A stretch of DNA of 64,000 nt. Source: Choristoneura fumiferana (taxonomy: Eukaryota > Arthropoda > Insecta > Lepidoptera > Tortricidae). The stretch spans positions 1,915,716 through 1,979,715 of the forward strand of contig NC_133485.1 in assembly GCF_025370935.1 (NCBI RefSeq). The letters are read 5' to 3'. Positions 44,515 through 57,104 of the stretch are shown piece by piece. Both the position numbers and the translations under genes were made by a program. Positions within the stretch are counted from its first letter, which is position 1. Each line of letters opens with the position of its first letter. Under the pieces are notes generated by a model that had not been told where the DNA came from, ran no database searches, and worked only from the letters and a program-made list of their open reading frames with translations.

Positions 44515-44808
44515 CAGCCTATATACGTGCCACTGCTGGGCACAGGCCTCCTCTCAGAACAAGAGGGCTTGGGCCATAGTTCCCACGCGGGCCCAGTGCG
44601 GATTGGGAACTTCGCACGCACCATTGAATCGCTTCGCAGGTTTGTGCAGGTTTCCTCACGATGTTTTCCTTCACCGCAAAGCTCGTGGTAAATTTCAAAT
44701 TTAATTCCGCACATGAATTTCGAAAAACTCAGAGGTGCGAGCCGGGGTTCGAACCCACGACCCTCTGCTTGAGAGGCGATAGGTCAAACCACTAGGCCAG
44801 CACGGCTT
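44515..44808 (-). mobile_element. SINE-A, near full length (block B)
   Basis: Counterpart of 6599-6892 with a handful of substitutions, including one in the GTCCCACTGC motif near the tail. Confidence 0.9.
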
Positions 44809-45866
44809 TATTGGTGTGTGAAGTTCCCAAACCGCTCTGCCGAAGCTTTTCATTCTGAGAGGAGGCCTATGCCCAGCAGTGGGATGTAAATAGACTGGGA
44901 TGATTCCATCAGCTTTAGCGGCCAGTGTGTCCCCAACATAACGCGTAAGCAAAAAGTGTTGATTAAAAATATGTTGAACGAACGAGAACGCGAGGGCACG
45001 CGAGTGAATGGATTATAATGAATGAATCGTTCATCCGGTCCTTTTTGAAATTAAGTAATTTGTACCGGGAAATTTTAATATTATTTGGCAAGTTCGGAAA
45101 ATTTGCAGCAAAATTACATACAGATAATTTAATAGCTTAGGTAATTAAATTTGTAGAGATAATTTGTAGGGCGACAAACGTAATTCTATTATTGATGCTA
45201 CGCTGTCTGTCTGTCCATTTTATCTGTTTGTCTGTCTGCATGTCTAACACAGGGCTGTATTTTGAAAGCCGTAACAAATTGACAGCTGAAATTTATATGT
45301 AATGTGTACTTTATGCGGTAATAGAACCGCTTAAACTACCTACTACTACTGATTTTCTTTATACCTACTGACTCACTTTTGATTGGTTTTCATTATTATT
45401 TAGTGATTGATATACGGTATTACCTTTATTATTTGAGGTTTGTACCTATAAACATTACAGAAATAGAACGAAAAAATACAAGAAACTTATTATCTGTCTC
45501 TATGCTTAAAATCCACACTCAAATATACTGTAAATAATAAAACTTCTTTCTTTCTTTCTTTCTTTCTTCTTCTTTCAAACTTATTACATAGACTTAACTT
45601 AACTTATTACTTATTCATTTGAGGTTTTTTTTATTTATTCTTAAAAAGTATAAATAAAAATATAATATATTACAAAAAACACTCGGTTCTGGCGCTACCC
45701 GCCGGCCGCTTGCGCGGCACGCTCGCTTTGCTCGCTCGGCTCACGCGCTGTTGGGTCGCAGTTCTACCTTACACTCTTCCTCGCTTCGCTCGTCATCGTA
45801 CCTAACGGTAACATGCCTTAAGTTAGAATAGGTAGGTTTCTTTATAATTTAATAATTTGATTGCCA

Positions 45867-46003
45867 CAAATCCGACTAGTTTGGAATCCGACCAGCTTGG
45901 AATCCGACAAACTTGGAATCCGACGAGTTTGGAATCGGATAAACTTAAAATTCGACCAGCTTGGAATCCGACAAGTTTGTAATCAGACAAACTTGGAATC
46001 CGG
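45867..46003 (+). repeat. 16-base minisatellite (block B)
   Basis: Same array and unit count as 8017-8153, with an A to G change and few others. Confidence 0.85.
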
Positions 46004-47010
46004 CGAAGAAGGAACCAACGACGTATACATACAAGGTGTTAATTAAATAAGTGAAAACCAGAAAGTAGTTCCCTCAGAATCGAGAGTAAAATAAATTTAA
46101 ATCAAGTTGTGTTTGTGTTTTTAAATCCCTTTTTTATCGTGCCCTTGTATTTTAGCGAGGTTGTATACCATTCCGATATTTTAATACTGGCCGTTTTGCT
46201 ATCACTGTGTGATTTTCTGGATTTTCTTCTAAAAACGTCAAAGTGCAACTGACAAATACAAATCATGAGTGTAGAGTTAGAAATGAACTAGAATTACTGA
46301 CTTAAAAAAACACAGGAGTATCTTTTAAAATAATGAAGGCATTCAAAAATAAATGCAATCAACTAACTTAAAATGAAAAAATATTTTTGGGTTGTCTGAG
46401 GTTGTCAGTTATTTAATTAACACCTTGTAATGTATACGTTTACTAAATAGATGTGTAAGTATTAATGAAAAATTAAACTATTGACATATTTTTGACGCAG
46501 TGAAAGCTCACGTGAAACTTTGTGACGATCGAAACTTATAATAACATTATGTCTTCATGAGCACTCGGCAAAGGTATATCTAAAATCTGTTCATCATGTG
46601 AATCGGTTGTTCAAATCTGTTAACCGCAGTCGCAGACGTTCAAGATACAGGCTCAGCCTAGTTTGGAGTCTGATAGATATGTATCTATGTATGTATGTAA
46701 ACTCTTTATTGTACAAAAGAAAATAAACAAAACACAATTGACAAACTTTGAGATACTTTTACAAAGATATATTCTGTATTGTATCAAACATGTTCCTGTG
46801 AATAAAAAATGTTTGTATTTTGTATTTTTATCTGCTGCTGACTGCACTTTGTCATTACTTAACTGTGCGTTCAATTCCCAACTGAATTGTAATAATCTTT
46901 TTTTTTTTAATTAAACGTACCTATATTTGCTGATAGCGCTGGGCAATAAATAGTGCACGAAACCGATCATTAATAACGTGTGCGCAAACAAAGTACAAAA
47001 ACACGGTGCA

Positions 47011-47079
47011 ATGGATGAAGGGGTGTTCCTGTGCAGTATCTCAAATGGAGAAATACAGATTCAAATTTGTTCATACAAG
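47011..47079 (+). CDS. Candidate short first coding exon (block B)
   Basis: Identical to 9167-9235 over all 69 bases, including the donor-like GTAATT that follows. The nearby downstream sequence has already accumulated differences between the blocks. Confidence 0.35.
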
Positions 47080-48264
47080 GTAATTTAAAATACATCATAC
47101 GTACATACCTACTAGAGCTGGGCAAAGGACCCAAACACCTATTTAAAATAATTGAGTACTTGGATAAAATAAAATTAAATATAACCTCGCCTAACCAACA
47201 AAAAGTTGTCCCCCGACTTTGTCACTTCAAAGTTCAATATCTCAAAAACGGTTGAACCGATTTTGATGAAACATGTCTATGAACCATTGCTAGAAAACCT
47301 GATTTCAAATTAAAAAAATGCATTCAAATCGGTTCACCCGTTTAAGAGCTACGGTGCGATAGACAAACAGACAGGCAGACACACATAGCGGCCAAACTTA
47401 TAACACCCCTCATTTGCGTCGGGAGTTAAAAAAAAGTATGAAGTTGTATTTATGGGGCCGAAAAGTTCTCGAATGGGGACCGCGGATCGTCAAGCGCAGC
47501 GTAGGACGTCCACCAACGAGTCCCCAACGAGATGGAAGGTTGACCTTTTGTCAACTTTAGAGCCGCGGGTTCATGGTGAATGCAGGCCGTTTCCTATTGG
47601 AACAACTGGAGGTCCATTGGGGAGGCCTATGTCTAACAGTGGATGACGATGATGATGACGAATATAAATTGTTGTACAATACAATACAGTACAAAGACTC
47701 TTTATTGTACACCAGACATAGTAAGCGATACAGAAAACAGATACACAGAGAAAAAATTACAAGGTGAGCAATAGGCGGCCTTATCGCTTAAGAGCGATCT
47801 TTTCCAGGCAACCTTTTTTACAGAAAGAAGGAAGGACTAATTGTACTTGTAATACTAAGTATATTTAATGAAAAAACAAACTAAACTAAAAGTCAGAAAT
47901 AAAAAGTTCCGTTAAAAATATTTTACATTTATTACGTTTTATAAAAGGGGCTGCTAACAGGAAATGACCCAGAAGCCAGCAGTGTTTGCTCGCATAAATA
48001 TCTTGTTTGATAAGTCCACCGGTATTTCTACGTATGTTTTCATACATGTTGGCAGACCCATACTTTTTACAATTACCTCGTGCACTGTTAAAGTGGAATA
48101 CGAGCAAATATATTAACAAGACTCGTTAGTAATAGTAATTTTATCATGAAAGACCTATTTATTTTTTGAAATTCAAATGCAAATGGGTACATTTCTTTTA
48201 CAGTTTTATAATTTGTGTAGTTTTTGAGGACTCCGTGGGTCAAAAATGAGCAGCCGTTATAGAA

Positions 48265-48827
48265 TTTATTGAATCAGGCGTTACTTTGCGGAGGTCCATA
48301 ATTCAATGAACTAAATGATTTCCTGCTCACCCGGACCTTGATAGCTAAGCTTATGCAAAATATGCGTTTCATGCAGTTCTCCACCTCCACACTGTAAGAA
48401 CACACACAAATCACACAAACCCATCTATCACCACCACCACACTACACTGAGTTTCGAACTCAACCAGAGTTCATCTTCAGAGTGACACACCGTACACATG
48501 CTACCAGTTGTTAGACAACAACTATTGTGGTCTAACAACTGGTAGACTAACAACTGTAATACTGTTTGTGTCTACAACTGATAGACTAACAACTTTTACT
48601 GTTGTGTCTACAACTGTGCTGTGTACGGTTGTGTCTCTGAAGATGAGCTCTGGTTGAGTTCGAAACGCGTCAGTGTCTTGGTGGTGTGATAGATGGTTTG
48701 TGTTATTTGTGTGTGTTTCAAGTGGAGGTGGAGGAACTGCATGAACACGCATATTTTGCATAAGCTTAGCTATCGTAAGGTCGCGGGTGAGCAAGGAAAT
48801 TATTTTAGTTCATTAGCCGTTATAGAA
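48265..48827. mobile_element. Foldback MITE, block B only
   Basis: About 560 bases with long imperfect inverted arms; TGCTCACCCG and its complement mark the ends, and internal arms contain TGCAGTTCTCCACCTCCAC. The sequence AGCCGTTATAGAA occurs at 48252-48264 and again at 48815-48827, while block A has it once (10847-10859), so insertion is directly visible. Related, shorter copies lie at 3290-3547 and 40992-41265. Confidence 0.85.
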
Positions 48828-50697
48828 CCATAGATCAATGACAAAGATAATAAAACATTAAATATAAAAATCGAAAAACCCGACTGCCTTAAAAACTAAA
48901 AGGTAGAAAATAAGTCTAGTGGTCTAGAACTCTGTCAAGTTGGTAGCTAATTTAAAGTTCAACAGGCAGGACCCATTACCAAGAACTTTTGAACTGGTCA
49001 CGATTTGAATGGGTCCCGACTGTTGAAATTTAAATTAGCTAATTGACAGTTCTAGACCACTAGACTTATTTTCTTCTTTCAGTTTTTAAGGCAGTCGGGT
49101 TTTTACATTTTTTAAATTTAATTGTTTTATTTTATTATTTTTATATTTCCGTGAAAATGGTAGATTAAAAGTATTATAGCCCATAATATTATTTAGAATG
49201 GGCTAATACCCATCCTTTGATACCCATATTGTTACAATCCAAAAAAAGTGTTTTATCCCTCCGCCACATTTTTTTTCGCAGGCGCCATTCGAAATATTAT
49301 ATACCTTATGTCACTCCGACAGTTATGACAAATCCAAGGACACTTCATATATTAAAATCCGTCCAGACGCTTAGGCTGCAGCGAGTACCAAAGAAATGGA
49401 CATACATACCCACATACATACATACATTCAAACGCTCGAAAAACATAACCCTCCTTCGGGCAGTTGGGTAAAAAAAGTTAATATCTATCTGTGAAATTTG
49501 TAACTCTCAACCGGGAACAACACACATACATACATATACACATACGAAATTTTACGTAAGAGTTCTTCTATAAACGTAAATGAAGAGCACGATGTAATTT
49601 TTGGGAATTTTTACGGAATTTGTTAAAATCACGGAATTTCAATCCATATGTGGAATTTAGTGTATTTCCCAAATGGGAATTAAGCTTTCCCATCGTGTAG
49701 CTAGCTACCCAATGGAAACGATTTTTCCATCTCTTAACCAGATTTGGTAGCTGGCTATAAAATGGGAATTGTGGTTTCCCATCTTGTAGCTAACTACCAA
49801 ATGGGGTCAATTTTTCTATCTCGTAGCCAGACTTAGAGCTAGCCATGACATGGGAATTTTGCTTTCCTATTTTGTAGCTACGGAATGACCGATTTGTTAG
49901 CCAGCTTCGAATCGGGAATATTTTCCCATTTCGAAACTAGTTACCAAATCTGGCTTCGAGATAGGACTATAAGTTTCAAATCAAGCTTCGATTAATACTT
50001 CTAGACTACTAATACACTACATTACTACTATATTTTCTAAGAAAACGTCCCTCAGACGGAAAACACCTAACAAAACTCAATAGAACCCAAAAAGAAAACT
50101 AACTCTTCAAAGAAACTACTTCCAAAAGAAAATTGGTGCAACAGTTTTGGAGCAGACGTCATTCACTTCACCCTCTCGACGAAATAAAGCAAACGGAGAC
50201 ATTGTTAAAAAAAATGTAAAGCCTCCTTCATACTAAAACTCAGGAACATGCGACTTTATAAATACTTACTGTTCCTTGCGACGTACAGCCTGCGGAACAT
50301 AACATAATAATATGGGTGTGGACTGTAATACGTGCAAATAATTAAAACAGATCGTACTCGTCAAACTGAACAACATTAGTTCAGCGACTTTTAAAAATAA
50401 TGGAGTCTTTAGATTTTCCTTTTTTCATACAAATTAAATACTGCGATCAATGTACGTACGCCATCCTAGAACACAACTGACGTCGCCTGTCACACTACAA
50501 ACATCAACCATTTTGCTTCTTCGAATAAACTTTAAAGTGTAATAAAAATTAAAAAACGAATTATTTTTAAAAGTCGCTGAACTGATGTTGTTGTTTGACG
50601 AGTAGGTATAATCTATGTTTAAATTATTTGCTCATATTACAGGCCACATCCGGTAGAAGGTATACGAGTAGCGGTAACATGCATTGTCAAATTTTAA

Positions 50698-50766
50698 TTC
50701 ATCATCATCATCATCCCAGCCTATATACGTCCCACTGCTGGGCACAGGCCTCCTCTCAGAACAAGA
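50698..50766 (-). mobile_element. Short SINE-A tail fragment, block B only
   Basis: CATCATCATCATC followed by CCAGCCTATATACGTCCCAC and CCTCCTCTCAGAACAAGA lies where block A (after 12719) has no such sequence. Only the 3' 55 bases of the SINE were inserted. AT-rich flanks hide any target duplication. Confidence 0.8.
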
Positions 50767-50906
50767 AATAAAATAAATTAAAAATAATCAAATACTTACT
50801 CTATTTTCCTGGTACAGTCGAACCATTTCATTTCTGATCCACCGTAGAACGTTATCACAGTGGCCACCAACGGCACGTTTTGGGGTGGATACGCCAAAAA
50901 GGAAAA

Positions 50907-51153
50907 AAAAAATTGCATAGTTGCATAATTGGCTACTGCAAAAAAGATTCTACACCATCAAAGAATTTCTGTCTTGCAAAGGGTAATCTTTATTATAATG
51001 AATATAGTATTTAATTTGCTTGTAATTGAATTATATAATTGTTTTTTTTTTAATAATTTGCATGCTACTGTGTAGTTAAATAGTTGTGTCATTATTATTC
51101 CAATCCACTATCTTATTGTACACTATTTTCTGCAAATAAATGACTTATGACTT
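50907..51153 (+). mobile_element. Probable LINE tail, block B only
   Basis: About 245 bases absent from block A (after about 12850), ending TGCAAATAAATGACTTATGA, which looks like a retroposon 3' end with an AATAAA signal. AT-rich flanks obscure the target duplication. Confidence 0.6.
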
Positions 51154-51502
51154 ATATCCCTTTCATGATCACTTACTTGCCCGTCTGGCTGTTTGTCGAG
51201 ACCCTTTTTCAGAGCGAGGTGGCATTTATCCATTCTATCTTTAGCCCACAAATAGGTAACTAAGTAAGGTTTTGACGATGTTTAGCTATAAATTAGTTAT
51301 TTGGCTGTTTGTCACTCAATCACTCAATAACAGCCATTCTAAAACGTCCTTCCTATCCTAAAATAAGACCCGATAAACAAAACAAGACCAAAAACTTTAT
51401 ACGATTTTGCGATTTTTGGACGACTTTTCAAAGCCTCAAGAAAGTTTCAGTACAACACAGCTTTGCACCAAGTTCAGCCGAACAAAAGTACAGCTAGCAT
51501 AA

Positions 51503-51652
51503 ATGACAAAGAAACATGGCGCGGAAGGCGGCGGCAATTCATACGAGCCTCGTGTAGCGGCAGCAAAACAACTAGTCGCTTTGACGATCGCTGGCCAAGG
51601 TACAGTCGGATTTGTTATGTTGAGAAATTTGTTACAATCTATGTGTAGTTAA
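51503..51652 (+). CDS. Candidate 49-residue small ORF or first coding exon (block B)
   Basis: This is the block B counterpart of 13201-13350. The frame length, upstream in-frame stop and potential donor (after 51599) are all retained. Only the histidine codon 5 (silent) and codons 47-48 differ. The three substitutions therefore leave the reading frame intact, which is compatible with coding but too few to prove it. Confidence 0.5.
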   Translation: MTKKHGAEGGGNSYEPRVAAAKQLVALTIAGQGTVGFVMLRNLLQSMCS

Positions 51653-53252
51653 GTATTAAGTATTTTATGATCATTTATTTTGCTTGTTTGTTTTGTTATT
51701 AAAATATCTGTCCTATCGGTAATGTCCATGTTAAAAATTAATAGAGTATTATTTGTTAGATACGTAATTTTGTTGTAAATTTTACGGTTAACATTTTCAC
51801 ATAAATTTTAACACACACATTTTATTTTTACATTTCACATTTTTAGGATGTGTCTTCAATTTATTAAGAAACTAAACTAAACTATTTATAAAATTCCTCT
51901 GCGAATTCCTAAAATGAATCGTGGTCTTCATTGAGGTCGTGTTAAAAATAACTGTCCAAAATTTCAAGATTCTAAGCCCAGCGGTTGAAAATTCAAGATT
52001 TTATCCCTATCCCGTGGTAATATCGGGATAAAAAGTAGCCAATGTTTTATTCCAGACGTGCAGCTACCTACATAGGTACCAAATTTCATGATCCTATGCC
52101 CAACGGTTGTTATTTCGAGATTTTATCCCTATTTCGTGGGAATATCGGAATAAAAAGAAACCTATGTGTTATTCCAGATGTCCAGCTATCTACATACCAA
52201 ATATCATCCGAATCCGTCCAGCCGTTTTAGCGTGAAGAAGTAACAAACATACACACACCCACACACACACACACACAGATATGTAGTTATCAATTGAGAG
52301 AAAGAGAGAGAGATGCGGATTGGGAACTTCACATACACCATTAAATTGCTTCGCCGGTTTTTGCAGGTTTCCTCACGATGCTTTCCTTCACCTTAAAGCT
52401 CGTGGTAAATTTCAAATATAATTCCGCACATGAATTTCGAAAAACTCAGAGGTGCGAGCCGGGGTTTGAACCCACGATGCTCTGCTTACCACTCGGCCAC
52501 CACGGCTTCTAAGTTTTGTATAATAATTTATTTATCCGGTTGAGTGTACGCCTATTGTGCTCAGTGTACTTTTGTCGAGCGGGCGGAAGATATAAAGTAA
52601 CTTGTTTATTGAATGTTGATCTTGCAAGCTTTTCAACGTTTGCTTTCACAATTTTTATGTTTTTATAAAGAGACGTCTTTGCGAAATCAAGGTTCCGTGA
52701 GATTGGTTTTTTGGAATCTTTTTGTATTTTTCATTTCAATTCCAAATTTTTACTTTTACGGTCATCCCGTAAAACCTAAATTGAAAATCCAAACTGAAAT
52801 ATAGATGCACAGAAAAACCAGAATAATAAGACCAGCACTGAGAATCGATCCCAGGTCCTCGGCATTCTGTACCGCGTGCTATACCGCTACACCACTGCTG
52901 GACAACGGTACAGACATGAATTTCCCCTATGCACCACATATCTCAGCTTGTTTGTTTCTTATTTAGCCACTTAAGCAGTGACGCTAGCGACATCTACCGT
53001 AGCCCTCAACGAGAAACTTTTGGCATTCCATTGGAACTAACCGCTCACCCGGACAAGAGATATCGTTATTAAGCAATCAAATTAAGATTGGTTTTGGTGA
53101 TTTTACAAAAAGATTCCAAAAATTCGTGTCTGTACCGTTGTCCAGCAGTGGTGTTGCGGTATAGCACGCGGCACGGAATGCCGAGGACCTGGGTTCGATT
53201 CCCAGTGCTGGTCTTATTTTTCTGGTTTTTCTGTTCATCTATATTTCAGTTT

Positions 53253-53480
53253 TTATTTTAAATCAAGGTTCCGTAGTCAGAATAGTAAAAATGGAATCCT
53301 TAGTTCGAGCATCTGGACCGAATAATGAGTCATCGACATTACTTGCCACTCGAAGACCTTTCTCCACCAAACGGGGGGGGGGGATATGTGTAACGGTTAG
53401 TTTTGTTTATGTAATTTTTCTGTAGGTATTTTATGTCTTTTTGCTTTGTATAATTTGAATTTTACAGCGCATTGACGTTT
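53253..53480. other. Extra segment in block B
   Basis: About 230 bases not in block A (near 14990) with a run of ten G at about 53373-53382 followed by ATATGTGTAACGG. It could be a repeat fragment; no family recognised. Confidence 0.5.
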
Positions 53481-53706
53481 TAACTGAAATGCTGTGATTT
53501 TTTGGTGATAAATGTGTTCTTCAAGCATTGTGACTCGTTTTCTTTCATTGTGACGTTCTATGGGGGCCTGTGTTCAGCAGTGGACGTCTTCCGTCTGATG
53601 ATGATGATGATGATAACAATGACTTTACTTGAAAAATATATAAATTGAAATGGCAATGAGATCAATCGCTCGAAGACTGCACACATCAAAAGTCTTAGGA
53701 TAGGTA

Positions 53707-56274
53707 CTCATTATACCTAGACAGATGTTTCGGCTCGGTAGTTATATGCCTATAATGAAACGTTCAAATCTGCCTAGGGATAAAAAATTATCCCAGATAG
53801 TTTTGATGGGTGTAGATATTTTTAAAAACTATTGGGGTCGAAAGGTACACGTAGTGCTTAAATTCCAAAAAAAATTGAGGTGCGAGCTGGGGCTCGAACC
53901 TACCCTCTGGTCAACCGTGAGTCAACCACAAAGTTGCTACAGCTTCAAAACAAAAAGTTGTCTTTATTTGTTGCTTGCTTCAAATCTTGCAAGTTAATAT
54001 CACTTCCAGTGGATATGTATGCAGTTTGAATGACTAATAAGTACAGTCAACAAAAAGCACAGTCTAACCTAACCTTACCTTACCAACAAAAAGTTTGAAA
54101 ACCCCCGACATGTCTAAGAACCATCGCTAAAAAGCCTGCTTTCATATTAAGAAACGCGTTCAAATCGGTCCAGTCGTTTAAGAGGTACGATGCCACAGAC
54201 AGACACACATAGCGGTCAAACTTGAACACCCCTCTTTTTGCGTCGGGGGTTAACAAAAAAAAGCTTGTATTTTTTAACAAAAAATTTAACCTTCAAAGTA
54301 ATCTAATCAAGGAAAACATTATGTAAAGTAAGTTCTTTTTACACGCTTTTTTTATTACATTGATTAAGCTTTAAAATCACGCCGGAGCCCAACGAACGAT
54401 ATAGCGAGGAACCATAAAACTCGGCTTGCATCGATGGCTTAATCGAAAGCCGAATTGATTTTCAACACACGCCAAGTTTTTCGGTGATTTTTCATACAAA
54501 CCTGAATTTCCAGTTTATATTTGTGAAAATAATTATAGTCACTAAAAAAAAACGAAACTGTCATTATTCGAGCCTTTATTTCATTGATTGTGTTGACGTT
54601 ATGTAGAAGATTTTGTTACAGCTTCCAGGTTATCTAGTACCTAGAAGTAGATAGCCTGAATTGAATAAAGATATTTTGACTTAGACTTTGATGTACAGGA
54701 CGTCTAAAAAAATATCGGAAACATCGTCAAAGTCTACAGCATCGACATCTTGTACCGTCGATGGTCTACATCCTAATAAATAAGTTTCTGTTACAAATTT
54801 CATTTTTAATACAATCTTTTTTTGCTGACTGTACTTTTTGTTGACTGTACTTGCATTGTCATTTAAACTGCATATCCGTACCAAATTTCAAGTCAGTACT
54901 ATTAACCATTGACATTTACAGGACCACCAAGATGTCACTACCAGATTATTGTGTTGTCACCAAATTTACATAAGTATGTCAAATTTCAAGTCAACTGGAC
55001 CGCTGGAAGTGGGTTAAATTTAGCTTCCAAGATTTGACCCAAATAAATAAACAAATAAATAAATAAACAGGACAAGCTAAAGCTTGTAAAAAACGTGACC
55101 ATCACCCAAAACCAAACACGCTTCGCAAAAAAAACGTATTTAAAAGCCGAAGCCGCATAAAACGCGAAACGGATCAGTAAATATTATACAACCGTCATTA
55201 TTTCGTTAATAACGAAACTTGTTTATGTCCGACACAAACAGGTATGAACGAGCGGCGAAATTTTAATGAGTACCCCCGGGCGGGCGTTTAAAGGCGCCAG
55301 TACATGTGTTTGCCATTACACCATCATGTCTGGAACACTGTCAAAATTTGTATTAATTAAACGTTACAAGTATGAATGGAGCATCGGGAAAATGGTAGAA
55401 CCAACTTGCTTGTGCTATGCCTATTAATTAGTGTAATTAAAATGTTAACGCTTCTTTTTGGGGAGTCTGAAAATTCGTTTTCACTTTATTTCATGCAAAT
55501 TGGTGGTACCTACTTGATGGGTCCATATCGGTTCGCATACTTATTGGAAGTCCGAATGTAATGTTTGTCAGAACGATCGTTTGTCATAACTCTTTCTTCT
55601 CTGAATCCAATAATTGTTCAGAATTGTTATAAAACAAACCTAACCTAACCTATAGTTTTTTATAGGATGACCATTTAAAAATTCCAGAAAACTGTAAGGT
55701 TTCAGTGGGAAAAAAATTATGACAAACAATGATTCGGACAAAAATTACGGTATGACTTGCGAAGAGTATGCGAACTATGGCGCTCCCCTACGTGCTACAT
55801 ACGTATGTACGTACGTCATAATATGTGATATGGCCATATGATCGTCTAATCGTCGTCTAGTAGCTAAATACAGTAATTGACCCTCCAATGTGTCCTCGTC
55901 CTAAACCGTTTATTTATTTTTTTAATTTTTCATCATCATTTAGGCCTATGCGCCATATTTTATGGGATATGGCCTGTTTCAAACGAATTTTGGCGTGTAG
56001 CCTGTGCACAACGTCTTTCGTGGCTGACTAGGGCGACATGTTTTAAATAAATGGCTTCTGTCCCTTTGGACAATTCTGCCGAGCGACATGTTCGTGCACA
56101 GGCCTGACAAGAGAATTCACTGAAAAAAAAAGATTTGCTTACAGTAACAAAAATATTGTTGCTTGTAACATAACTTGAGTGACTAGAAAACCAAGGCCTA
56201 CTAGTAGCTAAAAGTTAGGTTTGTCTTACAAAATCAGTTTTGCAATATTTTGGTTCCTAATTAGTAAATTTTGG
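53707..56274. other. Intergenic stretch after block B
   Basis: Type C and D repeats, a retroposon 3' end and AT-rich DNA. At 55990-56110, GTGTAGCCTGTGCACAACG and GTTCGTGCACAGGCCTGAC are inverted words that may be another MITE. No gene seen. Confidence 0.5.
54600..54710 (+). mobile_element. Retroposon 3' end
   Basis: GATAGCCTGAATTGAATAAAG then ATATTTTGACTTAGACTTTG is the forward version of the AAAGTCAAAATATC tail type seen at 29812. Confidence 0.5.
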
Positions 56275-56473
56275 CTAAACGTCAAGTAGCCAAAGTAGTT
56301 CAGCTATCCTTTTTTTCAGTGAAGTTTGCGGAGGTTGATGCAAAACCTTGATGTCGCTTCTGTCTCTTTTCAGCAAGTCAAGACAGGCTTCATGGTCTTC
56401 ACAATACTTGCGACCCTCCACGACGTTTGCGGCAATCAGTGCGTTTTTCCCTAGCTGTAGTGCACGGTACATC
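56275..56473 (-). CDS. Candidate terminal exon, unknown protein
   Basis: On the minus strand an acceptor-like ACTACAG (ending at 56474) precedes an open frame to a TAG at 56275-56277, about 66 codons. It begins MYRALQLGKNALIAANVVEG and ends IAELLWLLDV. The composition is charged and non-repetitive, with balanced codon use in otherwise AT-rich DNA, which looks like genuine protein. The upstream tract is not pyrimidine-rich, which weakens the acceptor. No polyadenylation signal is obvious after the stop. It is not recognisably part of a transposon. If real, earlier exons should lie to the right, at higher coordinates. Confidence 0.35.
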
Positions 56474-57104
56474 CTGTAGTTCACACACAAATATTCACAT
56501 TTATAATATAATTATGTAGAATTCAAAACCTATTGTACAGTGCCCCTAGGTGGAATTGTATTCGACAGGTTTCGGCGAGGCAGATTATCTTTCCATTATA
56601 TAACTCTGCTGCAATATTACATTGCGGCATAAATACATAGGCTCGCTCTGTTTGCGAGGTTATATAATTTAAATCCATTCCATGTATGTTCTACTAGTGT
56701 CTGATATATAAGGTATTGTAGAATTAATCTGGGACATTTCAACAGATGGTGGGGTTTGAAAGTGTGTTTTCAAACGAAAACCATGGAAATGAAAATGTAT
56801 ATGAAACTTATAAAAATTTACCTCACAGCATAAGACAATGAAAAAGTCTGAAAATTACTGATCCACAAGAAATATCTTTGTTTATCTTCTAAATATTATA
56901 AAATATTAACTATAAAAATATGTAACATAGGTAGGTACGCAACGTGTGAACACCAAATAACCGTTGGGGGAGAAAATACCTCGAGTAGTAACCAAGAGCC
57001 GGAAGATGAAGAGTTGGCAGACCTCCCACCGTGTCCTTATTCTGGCTCTTTTTTATGTCTTTTGTTCATTTCATGACATAAAATAAATAAAAAAACAAGA
57101 AATA

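Larger units (their letters stand above)
37776..53706. repeat. Large direct duplication, block B
   Basis: This is the second copy of 1-15229, about 700 bases longer. Block B alone carries a foldback element at 48265-48827, a truncated SINE at 50698-50766, a segment of about 245 bases at 50907-51153, about 230 bases at 53253-53480, and a diverged tandem repeat at 41891-42174. Most other annotated repeats in block A have a counterpart here. Homology to block A ends after 53706, where block A runs into the copia element. Confidence 0.95.
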
